NCBI GenBank assembly: GCA_026415675.1
Contig: JAOAGQ010000037.1
Coordinates: 1 to 46,984, forward strand
Direction of reading: 5' to 3'
Length of the DNA: 46,984 nt
From: Syntrophorhabdaceae bacterium
GTDB lineage: Bacteria > Desulfobacterota > Syntrophorhabdia > Syntrophorhabdales > Syntrophorhabdaceae
Positions 15,615-23,983 of the stretch are shown piece by piece; positions within the stretch are counted from its first letter, which is position 1; each line of letters begins with the position of its first letter. The translations under genes and the position numbers were made by a program. The notes under the pieces were generated by a model. It searched no databases. It had not been told where the DNA came from and was given only the letters and a program-made list of their open reading frames with translations.

Positions 15615-16940
15615 ATGGAGATTACAGTATTAAACATTATGATTTTCTTGTTCGGTTTTATAATGGGCGGACTTATTACATTCTTCTTTGCCCAGAAAAG
15701 GCATTCTGAGCTTACCGCACGATTAAGGATATATGAGGTCATGGATGAAGATAAAAAAAGAGTCATCAAGGAAAGGGAGGTTGAAATTGAGAATTTAAGG
15801 GAAAGGTTGAGTTCAGAGAGGGAAGAGAAGATAGGGGCTAAGACAAGGATGGAAGAGGCGGAAAAGAGGTTCAAGGAAGAAATCACCCGTTTTGATATGT
15901 TGAGAAAGGAGATGGTGGATACGTTCAAGGCACTCTCCCTTGATGCCTTGAGGAGCAATACGGAAGAATTTATAAAGCTCGCAGAGGAGAAATTAAAAAC
16001 CCATACTATGGATGGGAAGAGGGAGATAGAGGCAAAGAAAGAACTGATAGACAAGACCATAGAGGCCATGGGGAAAACACTAAGTGAGGTTCAGAGGAGG
16101 ATTGAGGATGTAGGAAAGACAAATTCGGAGAAGATAACAGAGGTGTCCGCCTTGATTAGAAGCCACGAAGAGGTAACATTAAAGTTGAAGGAGACAGCGG
16201 AACAGATAGGACATGCCCTTGCAAGTCCCAAAAAGAGGGGGGAATGGGGTGAGAGAATGGCCGAGGACATCATAAGGCTTGTGGGGATGGTGGAGGGGGT
16301 AAACTATGTGAGGCAGAAAACGATTGAGGGGAATCAGGGAAGGCCGGATTATACCTTTTTTCTCCCCAATAAAATGAAGGTGAACATGGATGTGAAATTC
16401 CCTTTGGAAAATTATCTGAGATACTTAAAGGCGGAAAGTGAACACGATAAGAGGCGGTACAGAGACGAGTTGTTAAAGAACGTAAGGGGGATGATCAAGG
16501 AGGTAACAACGAGGGAATACATAAACCCGTCGGAAGATACAGTCGATTACGTCCTCATCTTTATACCGAACGAACAGGTGTACGGTTTTATCCAGGAGTC
16601 TGATGTGACGTTAATGGATGAGGCGTTAAAGTCCAAGGTCATCCTCTGCTCCCCCTTTACCCTATACGCCGTTCTATCGGTTATAAGGCAGGCAATGGAA
16701 AACTTCCATCTCGAAAAGACCGCATCGGAGATTTTAAAACTCTTGGGGGAGTTTTCAAAACAGTGGACTCTCTTCAAGGAAAGATTAAACGCAATGGGGG
16801 ATAAGATAGAGGCGGCAAAAAAAGAATACGATATACTCGTTACCACAAGAAGCAATACCCTTGAGAAACCGTTGAAAAAGATCGCCGAGCTTGGGAGGCA
16901 AAAGGCCCTCGGGGTTGAAATAGACAGTTCTCGGGAATGA
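15615..16940 (+). CDS. rmuC: RmuC family DNA recombination protein
   Basis: The 441-residue protein has the RmuC plan. There is one N-terminal membrane segment (IMIFLFGFIMGGLITFFFA), a coiled coil of about 150 residues rich in Glu, Lys and Arg, and the conserved nuclease-like domain. Family landmarks are KKRGEWGERMAEDIIRL, NYVRQKT, RPDYTFFLPN and NMDVKFPLENYL. RmuC limits inversions and rearrangements in E. coli; the domain resembles restriction endonucleases. The start has a strong AAGGAGGG site. A possible weak promoter (TTAACA, 17 bases, TAATAA at 15555-15583) precedes it. It is a single gene between two unrelated units. Confidence 0.92.
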   Translation: MEITVLNIMIFLFGFIMGGLITFFFAQKRHSELTARLRIYEVMDEDKKRVIKEREVEIENLRERLSSEREEKIGAKTRMEEAEKRFKEEITRFDMLRKEMVDTFKALSLDALRSNTEEFIKLAEEKLKTHTMDGKREIEAKKELIDKTIEAMGKTLSEVQRRIEDVGKTNSEKITEVSALIRSHEEVTLKLKETAEQIGHALASPKKRGEWGERMAEDIIRLVGMVEGVNYVRQKTIEGNQGRPDYTFFLPNKMKVNMDVKFPLENYLRYLKAESEHDKRRYRDELLKNVRGMIKEVTTREYINPSEDTVDYVLIFIPNEQVYGFIQESDVTLMDEALKSKVILCSPFTLYAVLSVIRQAMENFHLEKTASEILKLLGEFSKQWTLFKERLNAMGDKIEAAKKEYDILVTTRSNTLEKPLKKIAELGRQKALGVEIDSSRE

Positions 16941-16957
16941 GAAAATGCTTTTTGATA

Positions 16958-16986
16958 TTGACAATTATCTTAAATCGGGGTACAGT
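16958..16986 (+). promoter_or_regulatory. Sigma-70 promoter of the GntR/oxidoreductase operon
   Basis: TTGACA (16958-16963), 17 bases, then TACAGT (16981-16986). The predicted start is about 20 bases before the regulator's ATG at 17012. It is the only good promoter seen before the run of genes that ends at 25267. Confidence 0.65.
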
Positions 16987-17011
16987 ATCCTGATTCCTGT
17001 CGGGTCAACAG

Positions 17012-17686
17012 ATGGCAATGAAGAAGCTCAGAATAAAAAAGGATATAACTATCCGGAAAAGGGTCTATAATTATATCCGGGAGCAGATTTTAAACGGGAC
17101 GATAGCCCCAAACGAAAGACTGATCGAATCAAAAATAGCAAAAGAGATAGGCACTTCGAGAACACCTGTTAGGGAGGCCCTCCATAGCCTCGAAAACGAA
17201 AAACTGATCCGTTCCATTCCAAGCGTTGGTTATGTGGTAAATCCCCTCAATAGAGAGGATGTGATCCAGATTTGCGAGATCAGGGCTTTGATCGAGACCC
17301 TCGCTGCAAAATGGGCAATTTCAAGGGCCCATAAAAGATTGATAAGGGACCTAACGAAAAACATCGAAGAGGCGGAGAGGGCGGTAGAGGAAGGGAATAT
17401 CGTAAGGTTTATAGATATCGATAGCCAGTTCCATGAAATCATTGCAAAACACAGCGGCAGTGCCCGTATCCTTGAACTCTGCCAGACTTTAAGGGGTCAT
17501 ATGCTGAGGTACAGGACGCAGAGTATATTCTTAAAGGATGTGGTCCTAAGGGCCATCGAGGGACACAAAAGAATCCTCGAAGCGATAAAAGAAGGGGACC
17601 ATCAAAAGGTAAATGAGGCGATGGGTTTTCACCTCGAACAGTCGAAGATAGACACGATAAGGTATGCTTTAAATGAAAGCATATGA
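17012..17686 (+). CDS. GntR-family (FadR/FCD) transcriptional regulator
   Basis: The 224-residue protein has an N-terminal winged helix (SKIAKEIGTSRTPVREALHSLENEKLI) and an all-helical FCD domain. Metal-binding residues sit in DIDSQFHEII and GHKRILEAI, plus a late His (FHLEQS). Such regulators respond to organic acids, often the substrate or product of the neighbouring enzymes. It is the first gene of the unit holding the 2-oxoacid oxidoreductase, TRAP subunits and LarA-like enzyme, so it probably controls that unit and itself. A second member of the family sits at 28997. Confidence 0.9.
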   Translation: MAMKKLRIKKDITIRKRVYNYIREQILNGTIAPNERLIESKIAKEIGTSRTPVREALHSLENEKLIRSIPSVGYVVNPLNREDVIQICEIRALIETLAAKWAISRAHKRLIRDLTKNIEEAERAVEEGNIVRFIDIDSQFHEIIAKHSGSARILELCQTLRGHMLRYRTQSIFLKDVVLRAIEGHKRILEAIKEGDHQKVNEAMGFHLEQSKIDTIRYALNESI

Positions 17687-17723
17687 GAAGAAAAGGGAAT
17701 TTTAGAAGAAAGGTGGGTAAAAG

Positions 17724-18266
17724 ATGATTGAGACAAAGTTTATCGGAAGGGGAGGCCAAGGTGCGGTGATAGCCTCCCAGATACTCGCAAAGGTGTTTTT
17801 TTATATGGGTAAATACCCCCAGTGTTTTTCCGTATTCGGGGGAGAGAGGAGAGGGGCGCCGGTGGCCGGTTTTTTAAGGGTAGACGACAAGAAGATACTC
17901 TTGAAATGCGAAATAACCCATCCCGATGAGATCGTCTACATGGCCCCCGACCTTGTCGACGAGAAAGAGATAGAAGCAACACTGAAACCGAACGGACTTA
18001 TTTTGATCAATAATGCCTTAACCGATAACGAATTTTCATCCCTTAGAAAATTTCGCCTTGCCTTGATCGATGCCCTTTCCGTATCGGAGAGCTTGGGCCT
18101 CGGAGCTACAATAAACACCGCTATTCTCGGTGCTTATGCAAGGGCCAACGGAAATGTGCCCCTTGAATACCTTGAAAAGGCAATCAGGGATACGGTGCCA
18201 GCGAAAGTTGACGCCAATGTAAAGGCCGCCATGAAGGCCTATGAATTGACGAAGATAGTGTCATGA
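17724..18266 (+). CDS. 2-Oxoacid:acceptor oxidoreductase, gamma subunit
   Basis: The 180-residue protein starts with the family signature FIGRGGQGAVIASQILAKV and contains FSVFGGERRGAPVAGFLRV, both typical of the gamma subunit of pyruvate/2-oxoisovalerate ferredoxin oxidoreductases, which contacts CoA. The last third carries GLGATINTAILGAYARA. It is followed by the FAD/ferredoxin, alpha and beta subunits, so the complex is complete. Closest in architecture is phenylglyoxylate dehydrogenase (PadEFGHI) of Aromatoleum, which also has a GltD-like subunit. The 2-oxoacid used here is inferred to be aromatic (phenylglyoxylate, arylpyruvate or indolepyruvate). Confidence 0.9.
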   Translation: MIETKFIGRGGQGAVIASQILAKVFFYMGKYPQCFSVFGGERRGAPVAGFLRVDDKKILLKCEITHPDEIVYMAPDLVDEKEIEATLKPNGLILINNALTDNEFSSLRKFRLALIDALSVSESLGLGATINTAILGAYARANGNVPLEYLEKAIRDTVPAKVDANVKAAMKAYELTKIVS

Positions 18267-18293
18267 TAAAAAAACATACAGGAGACAGAGGAG

Positions 18294-20045
18294 ATGGACT
18301 ATATAAAGATCACGATTGAAGATATAAAGCCGATGTCCCCGTTCTCTCAGGGGAGTACGGAGATTTTCCTAACAGGTCAATGGAGTAGCAGAAAGCCTCT
18401 ATATGTAGAGAAGACATCCCCCTGCCGTGTGGGATGCCCTGTGGGGAACGACATATCGAGGGCGTTCTATCTCGCATCAAAAGGGGATTTAGATGGGGCG
18501 TTGAAGGTGTTCAGGGAGGAGAACCCCCTACCCGGGGTCTGTGGAAGGGTCTGCTATCATCCCTGTGAATCCTTATGCAACAGGAAGGAGTTTGACAGTA
18601 GCATAAACATCAGGGGTTTCGAGAGGTTTCTTGCGGATAATGGCCGGATGAATATAGCGGAGGAGATGGCAAAGACGAGAAAAAAAGAGAGGGTTGCGAT
18701 TGTCGGTTCAGGGCCTGCAGGTCTTTCTGCGGCCTATCACTTGGTAAGGCTTGGCTTTCCGGTTACTGTCTTTGAAGCGATGGCAGAGCCCGGAGGTATG
18801 CTTATGTACGGTATCCCTGCCTACCGTCTCCCAAGGGATGTCTTAAAGAGAGAGATAGATTACATAAAGGCCCTTGGTGTTGAGATAAAGACTAACACGA
18901 GAATAGGAAAGGATATAGACCTCGCCTCTTTGAAGAGAGAGTACCAGGCCCTCTTTATATCGGTTGGGGCCCATAAGGCCCAGGGCATAGGTGTTGAGGG
19001 GGAAGATCTCTCCGGGGTGATGGATGGAATAGGCTTTCTCAGGGATGTACATCTCGGTAAGAGAATAAGGCTAAACAGAAGGGTAATCGTTGTGGGCGGT
19101 GGAAATACCGCGATTGACTGTGCGAGGGTTGCAAGAAGAAAGGGGGCAAAAGAGGTAACGATTATCTATCGTCGTTCCATGACGGAGATGCCTGCCCTGA
19201 AGGAAGATATAGAATGGGCTCAAAGGGAAGGGGTAAAGATCATGGTCCTTACGGCACCTAAAAGGATAGTAGGGACAGAGAATAAGGTTTCTTCTATTGA
19301 ATGTATAAGGATGGAACTCGGGGAGCCCGATGGAACGGGAAGGCCAAGACCGATACCCATCTCGGGCTCCGAATTTGTACTCCCAGCGGATGTGGTCATA
19401 TCTGCGGTAGGGCAGAGTCCTGACCTTGGTTTTTTAGATGACTCAGGTATCTCGATAACAAAAAGAGGCGTTATAGAGACATCGTTTGTAACAGGGACGA
19501 ATGTGGATGGTATCTTTGCCGGAGGGGATAGTTCAGGGAACAAGGCATATGTTGCCGATGCGATAGCCTCTGGAAAGATGGGGGCCTTTGCGATCAAATG
19601 CTATCTCGAAGGAGAGGATGTACAAAAAGAGGTTGAAAAGTACCGTATAATGGATGGCAGTTCGATCTCCTTTGGTCATATATTATCTCCCGAAACCCAT
19701 AAGGCGGATCTTAGAAGCACTGTCCCATACGAAAAGTTAAATACCCTCTGCTTTCAACGGGAAAAAAGGGAGGATAATCCTGAAATATTAAAACCATACC
19801 GGGCTGTAAGGGGTTTTGGTGAAACCGTAGGAAGCCTAAACAGGGAGGGTATGGACAGAGAGATTAAAAGATGCTTCAAATGCGGGACGTGTACACAGTG
19901 TGACCTATGCTTTCTTTTGTGTCCTGACATATCCATCGTGAAGAACGAAGACGGTTATGGGACAAAGAAGGACTACTGCAAGGGATGCAGTATATGTGCT
20001 ACGAGCTGTCCAAGAAACGTGATAGAAATCGGAGGAACCATATGA
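18294..20045 (+). CDS. GltD-like FAD/NAD(P) subunit fused to a 2[4Fe-4S] ferredoxin
   Basis: The 583-residue protein combines three parts. Residues 40-110 form the GltD-type Fe-S helical domain with Cys in PCRVGCPVG and CGRVCYHPCESLC. Residues 130-450 form the FAD/NAD(P) module with GSGPAGLSAAYHL and VVGGGNTAIDCARVARRKGA. Residues 520-580 are a ferredoxin with CFKCGTCTQCDLCFLLCP and CKGCSICATSCP. The ferredoxin part equals the delta subunit (PorD) of 2-oxoacid oxidoreductases. The fusion would pass electrons from the thiamine centre to NAD(P)+. In phenylglyoxylate dehydrogenase the GltD-like and ferredoxin parts are separate subunits. The stop overlaps the alpha-subunit start (ATGA). Confidence 0.9.
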   Translation: MDYIKITIEDIKPMSPFSQGSTEIFLTGQWSSRKPLYVEKTSPCRVGCPVGNDISRAFYLASKGDLDGALKVFREENPLPGVCGRVCYHPCESLCNRKEFDSSINIRGFERFLADNGRMNIAEEMAKTRKKERVAIVGSGPAGLSAAYHLVRLGFPVTVFEAMAEPGGMLMYGIPAYRLPRDVLKREIDYIKALGVEIKTNTRIGKDIDLASLKREYQALFISVGAHKAQGIGVEGEDLSGVMDGIGFLRDVHLGKRIRLNRRVIVVGGGNTAIDCARVARRKGAKEVTIIYRRSMTEMPALKEDIEWAQREGVKIMVLTAPKRIVGTENKVSSIECIRMELGEPDGTGRPRPIPISGSEFVLPADVVISAVGQSPDLGFLDDSGISITKRGVIETSFVTGTNVDGIFAGGDSSGNKAYVADAIASGKMGAFAIKCYLEGEDVQKEVEKYRIMDGSSISFGHILSPETHKADLRSTVPYEKLNTLCFQREKREDNPEILKPYRAVRGFGETVGSLNREGMDREIKRCFKCGTCTQCDLCFLLCPDISIVKNEDGYGTKKDYCKGCSICATSCPRNVIEIGGTI

Positions 20046-21196
20046 AGACACTTTTACAGGGAAACTATGCGGTGGCAGAGGCTGTACGATTATCAAGGGT
20101 ACAGTTTGTGGCTGCCTACCCCATAACACCCCAGACACCTATCTATGAAAGGCTATCGGATTACGAACTCGAGGGAAAACTAAAAGGGGTGATGATGAGG
20201 ACAGAGTCTGAACACTCTGCTATGGCGGCATGTATCTCCGCTGCCTTAACAGGAGTTCGTACATTTACCGCAACGGCCTCTCAGGGCATTGCCCTCATGC
20301 ACGAGATGCTCCATTTTGCCTCGGGCAACAGGGTACCGGTTGTGATGTGTAATGTGAACAGGGTTGTCGCCATCCCCTGGGCCTTTGGAAGCGATCAATC
20401 CGACAGTCTCTCCCAGAGGGATACGGGATGGATGCAGTTCTACTGTGAAGATGCCCAGGAGGCAGTGGATACGGTGATACAGGCCTATAAAATCGCAGAA
20501 CAGGTCTTCTTTCCCGTTATGGTATGTATAGACGGTTTTTTCACTTCCCATTTCTTAGAACCTATCGATATACCGGAGCAGGAGATGGTGGACAGGTTTC
20601 TCCCTCCCCCGGATATACCAAACCGTTTTGATATAAAAAACCCTGCATATGTGGGCAATGTGGTGAGTCCTGAGCAGTATATGGTCTTCAGACAGAAGAG
20701 CTTTGAAGATATGGAGAAGGCAAGAGGGGTGATTAAAAGGGTGGATGATGAATACAGGGAAATATTCGGCAGGGGATACGGCTATTTAGAGGCAGTAGAT
20801 ACGGAAGGGGCGGATGTTGTCCTTGCCACAAGTGGTGCCATGACGAGTACCGCCAGAGTCGCCGTTCAATCCCTTAAGGATAAGGGTTATGATGTTGGTC
20901 TTTTAAAATTGAGGACATTCAGGCCTTTTCCGACAAAAGAGATCCAGGAGGCATTAAAAGGGGTGAAAAAGCTGGCGGTTCTCGACAGGAATATCTCCAT
21001 AGGGAAAGAGGGTATATGGTGTCAGGAGTTAAAGGCTGCCTTATACCCCTTGAAAGAGCGTCCTACAATCACAAACTATATTGCCGGAATATGCGGGGCC
21101 GATGTATCCCCTGAGATGATAGAGGAGATGGTGATAAATACCCTTAAAAGGGAAGATGCTCCAGAGCTTCCCGTCTGGGTAAGGAGGGATCAATGA
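20042..21196 (+). CDS. 2-Oxoacid:acceptor oxidoreductase, alpha subunit (PorA-like)
   Basis: The start is ATG 20042, behind AGGAGG and overlapping the previous stop, giving 384 residues. The family motif AAYPITPQTPIYERLSDYE near residue 25 and TESEHSAMAACISAALTGVR near 60 are those of the pyrimidine domain of the thiamine site; ATASQGIALMHEML follows. The C-terminal domain II runs from about residue 255 (DVVLATSGAMTSTAR). Together with the beta subunit it forms the thiamine diphosphate active site that decarboxylates the 2-oxoacid onto CoA. The stop overlaps the beta start. Confidence 0.92.
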   Translation: MKTLLQGNYAVAEAVRLSRVQFVAAYPITPQTPIYERLSDYELEGKLKGVMMRTESEHSAMAACISAALTGVRTFTATASQGIALMHEMLHFASGNRVPVVMCNVNRVVAIPWAFGSDQSDSLSQRDTGWMQFYCEDAQEAVDTVIQAYKIAEQVFFPVMVCIDGFFTSHFLEPIDIPEQEMVDRFLPPPDIPNRFDIKNPAYVGNVVSPEQYMVFRQKSFEDMEKARGVIKRVDDEYREIFGRGYGYLEAVDTEGADVVLATSGAMTSTARVAVQSLKDKGYDVGLLKLRTFRPFPTKEIQEALKGVKKLAVLDRNISIGKEGIWCQELKAALYPLKERPTITNYIAGICGADVSPEMIEEMVINTLKREDAPELPVWVRRDQ

Positions 21197-22071
21197 TGTT
21201 AAAGGAAGAACTGGAAAGAGAATATATGAGGTCAGGCCATATGGGTTGCCCTGGCTGCGGGGTTGCCACGACATTGAGGCTTGTATTAAAAGTCCTTGGA
21301 GAGCGGACGATCGTGGTTATAATACCTGGTTGTCACGCCGTGATCAGCGCAAACTACCCGAACAGCGTCCTTAAAGTACCGTGCTTCCACTCTGCCTTCG
21401 AGATTGCGGCCCCTACCGCAGCTGGTATTTCAAATGCCTTGAAGATAAGGGGGGAAGAGGGTATAAATGTCCTCGCCGTAGCAGGGGATGGAGGGACATT
21501 CGACATAGGTTTACAGTCCCTGTCAGGTGCCGCGGACAGAAACGAAGACTTCATCTACCTCTGTCTCGATAACGAGGCTTATATGAATACAGGTATCCAG
21601 TCGAGTTCCTCAACGCCTGAGAAGGTATGGACCATGACAACCCCAGGAGGGAGGAAGGGGAGAAAGAAGAACCTGATGCAGATCATAGCAGGTCATAGAA
21701 TGCCCTATGCAGCTACGGTGACAATGGGTAAACCCCTTGATTTAATGGAGAAGATTGAAAAGGCAAAAAATATAAGGGGAACTAAATTCATCCATGCCCT
21801 TGTTCCATGCCCTACAGGGTGGAGGATGGCGGAAAACCTATCCGCAAAATCCGCGATGCTTGCCGTAGAGTCAAAACTCTTTCCTCTATATGAACTGATA
21901 GACGGGATCAATTTCAGGATAACCCATGAGCCCCAGGGCATCCCTGTTAAAGAGTATATAAAGATCCAGGGAAGGTACCGCCATTTTACGGATAGCGATG
22001 TGGAAGCCTTACAAAAACAGGTGGACGAGGAGTGGGAGAGACTCGTTGAAAAAGCAAAGAGTTGTATTTAG
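21193..22071 (+). CDS. 2-Oxoacid:acceptor oxidoreductase, beta subunit (PorB-like, thiamine-binding)
   Basis: The 292-residue protein has Fe-S ligands in GHMGCPGCGVATTLRL and IIPGCHAVI. The thiamine diphosphate motif begins GDGGTFDIGLQSLSGAADRN and ends with DNEAYMNTG. The late segment ALVPCPTGW gives the fourth cluster Cys. ATG 21193 has the strong AAGGAGGG site and overlaps the alpha stop. The four genes from 17724 form one oxidoreductase that would turn an (aryl) 2-oxoacid into the acyl-CoA with one carbon less, releasing CO2 and reducing ferredoxin and NAD(P). Confidence 0.92.
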   Translation: MMLKEELEREYMRSGHMGCPGCGVATTLRLVLKVLGERTIVVIIPGCHAVISANYPNSVLKVPCFHSAFEIAAPTAAGISNALKIRGEEGINVLAVAGDGGTFDIGLQSLSGAADRNEDFIYLCLDNEAYMNTGIQSSSSTPEKVWTMTTPGGRKGRKKNLMQIIAGHRMPYAATVTMGKPLDLMEKIEKAKNIRGTKFIHALVPCPTGWRMAENLSAKSAMLAVESKLFPLYELIDGINFRITHEPQGIPVKEYIKIQGRYRHFTDSDVEALQKQVDEEWERLVEKAKSCI

Positions 22072-22138
22072 GGCCGAAGAAAGGTTAAGATAGTGAAAAT
22101 TTATTCCATCTAAACTATGTGAGGAGGTAAAGCCATAT

Positions 22139-22633
22139 ATGAGGGTTTTCTGGATGATCTTTGACAAGCTTCTAAATATCCTTGCTGGCCTCGCAGGGGT
22201 TATCCTTGTTTTTATCTGTATAGCCGTCTGTTATACGATAGGCATGAGGTATCTCTTCAGTAAAACCACCATCTGGGTGATGCAGACGACAGAGTACGCC
22301 CTCCTCTGGATGCTCTTTTTCGGAACGGGATGGCTTTTAAGGGAAAAAGGTCATATAACAACAGACATTATACACTCACACTTAAGCGAACCAGTGAGAA
22401 AGTGGGTTGATACGATTATGTTCATAGCAAGCGGTATTGCCTGCGGTATTATGTGTTACTATGGCATAAAACACGTCCATGAGTGCATTGTCAACAATAT
22501 TACCGATGTGAGGGCCGTTACGATTCCAAAATGGACGATCTTCTGGGTTGTGCCCTTCGGTAGTGGCCTTTTAATGATACAGTTTTTCCGGATGGCCTGG
22601 CACAGGATAATCGATGACAGGAAAGGGAGGTAG
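22139..22633 (+). CDS. dctQ: TRAP transporter small membrane subunit (DctQ family)
   Basis: The 164-residue protein has four membrane segments in the usual DctQ pattern. The signature after the second helix, EYALLWMLFFGTGWLLREKGHITTDI, is clear. DctQ pairs with DctM to drive sodium-coupled uptake of organic acids delivered by a periplasmic DctP protein. A GAGGAGG site lies 11 bases before the ATG, rather far. The gene sits between the oxidoreductase and the LarA-like gene, so the solute is probably the 2-oxo or 2-hydroxy acid they use. Confidence 0.88.
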   Translation: MRVFWMIFDKLLNILAGLAGVILVFICIAVCYTIGMRYLFSKTTIWVMQTTEYALLWMLFFGTGWLLREKGHITTDIIHSHLSEPVRKWVDTIMFIASGIACGIMCYYGIKHVHECIVNNITDVRAVTIPKWTIFWVVPFGSGLLMIQFFRMAWHRIIDDRKGR

Positions 22634-22636
22634 GCC

Positions 22637-23959
22637 ATGGAATGGTATGTAGTCATATCGATACTCTTCGGAGGCATGGTCTTCTTCATCCTAACCGGTA
22701 TACCGATTGCTTTCGGCTTTCTCATCACGAACATGATAGCGGCGTATATCTTTTTAGGGGGCATACCCGGGGTTATCTCCCTTGTTATGGGGGCCTTTAC
22801 ATCCATTACAACATTCACACTGCTACCTGTCCCCTTCTTTATCCTGATGGGGGAACTCATATTCCATACAGGTCTTGGCCTCGATGCGGTAAACGTCCTC
22901 GACAAATGGCTTGGCAAGTTAAGAGGAAGGCTCTCCATCCTCGCTATCATAATGGGGGTGATCATAGGGGCATTAAGTGGTTCCACAATAGCTACCTGTG
23001 CCCTTCTCGGGACGATACTGTTGCCGGATATGCTGAAAAGGGGTTACAGTAAGAGGATAAGCCTGGGTCCTTTAATGGGTATCGGTACCGTTGATGCCTT
23101 AATCCCCCCTAATGCTTTGACGGTAGTCTTTGCAAGCCTTGCCAATATAGATGTGGGCCAGCTCCTAATAGCAGGGATACTCCCGGGGATTATCATGTCC
23201 GCGATGTATTTCTTCTATGTGGTGATACTCTGCCATATATTTCCCAATGAGGCACCGAGCTATGATGTACCGAAGATACCCTTGAAGGAAAAGGTGATGG
23301 CCACTGTAACGTATCTTCTACCCCTCGGTTTTATAGTCTTTATGGTGATAGGTCTTATATTTCTTGGGGTTGCCACACCGACAGAAGCGGCGGCAACGGG
23401 GACCCTCGCATCTTTCATCCTTTCCCTGCTTTATAAGCGTCTCTCCTGGGGGATATTCAAGAAGTCTGTCATGGGTACGATAAAGGTCACCGCGATGATA
23501 TTCATGATCATCATGGTTTCAAGCACATACGGTGAAATCCTTGCATTCACAGGGGCAGCATCGGGGATGACGAATTTTATAACGGAACTTAAAGTCCCGC
23601 CTATGCTTATCCTTATAGGGATGCTCGTTGTTGTTCTTATCATGGGCTGCTTTATGGAGACGGTGGCCATCATGATGATTACGATACCTATATACATGCC
23701 TGTTATAAACGCATTCAATTTCAACCCCATCTGGTACGGTATCATGATGCTCATAGCCTTGGAGACAGGCCTTATCACCCCTCCTTTTGGGGTTACCCTC
23801 TTTGTGATGAAAGGGGTCTCGCCCCCTGAAGTTACTATGGCAGATATATGGAGGTCTGTAACACCTTTTGTGATAATGGCCTTACTCTGTATAGCCCTTA
23901 TCATGTTCGTTCCGTCTGTGGCAACGATTGTGCCCAATATGATGGGTATGGGGAAATAG
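22637..23959 (+). CDS. dctM: TRAP transporter large membrane subunit (DctM family)
   Basis: The 440-residue protein has about 12 hydrophobic segments and DctM hallmarks: GIPIAFGFLITNMIAAYIF, the SGSTIATCALLGTILLPDM loop, and LETGLITPPFGVTLFVMKGV near the C-terminus. It follows dctQ by three bases. No DctP-type binding-protein gene is present in the window, although nearly all TRAP systems need one; it may be encoded elsewhere in the genome. Confidence 0.92.
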   Translation: MEWYVVISILFGGMVFFILTGIPIAFGFLITNMIAAYIFLGGIPGVISLVMGAFTSITTFTLLPVPFFILMGELIFHTGLGLDAVNVLDKWLGKLRGRLSILAIIMGVIIGALSGSTIATCALLGTILLPDMLKRGYSKRISLGPLMGIGTVDALIPPNALTVVFASLANIDVGQLLIAGILPGIIMSAMYFFYVVILCHIFPNEAPSYDVPKIPLKEKVMATVTYLLPLGFIVFMVIGLIFLGVATPTEAAATGTLASFILSLLYKRLSWGIFKKSVMGTIKVTAMIFMIIMVSSTYGEILAFTGAASGMTNFITELKVPPMLILIGMLVVVLIMGCFMETVAIMMITIPIYMPVINAFNFNPIWYGIMMLIALETGLITPPFGVTLFVMKGVSPPEVTMADIWRSVTPFVIMALLCIALIMFVPSVATIVPNMMGMGK

Positions 23960-23983
23960 ATATGAGAAGACCAGGAGGTGAAC

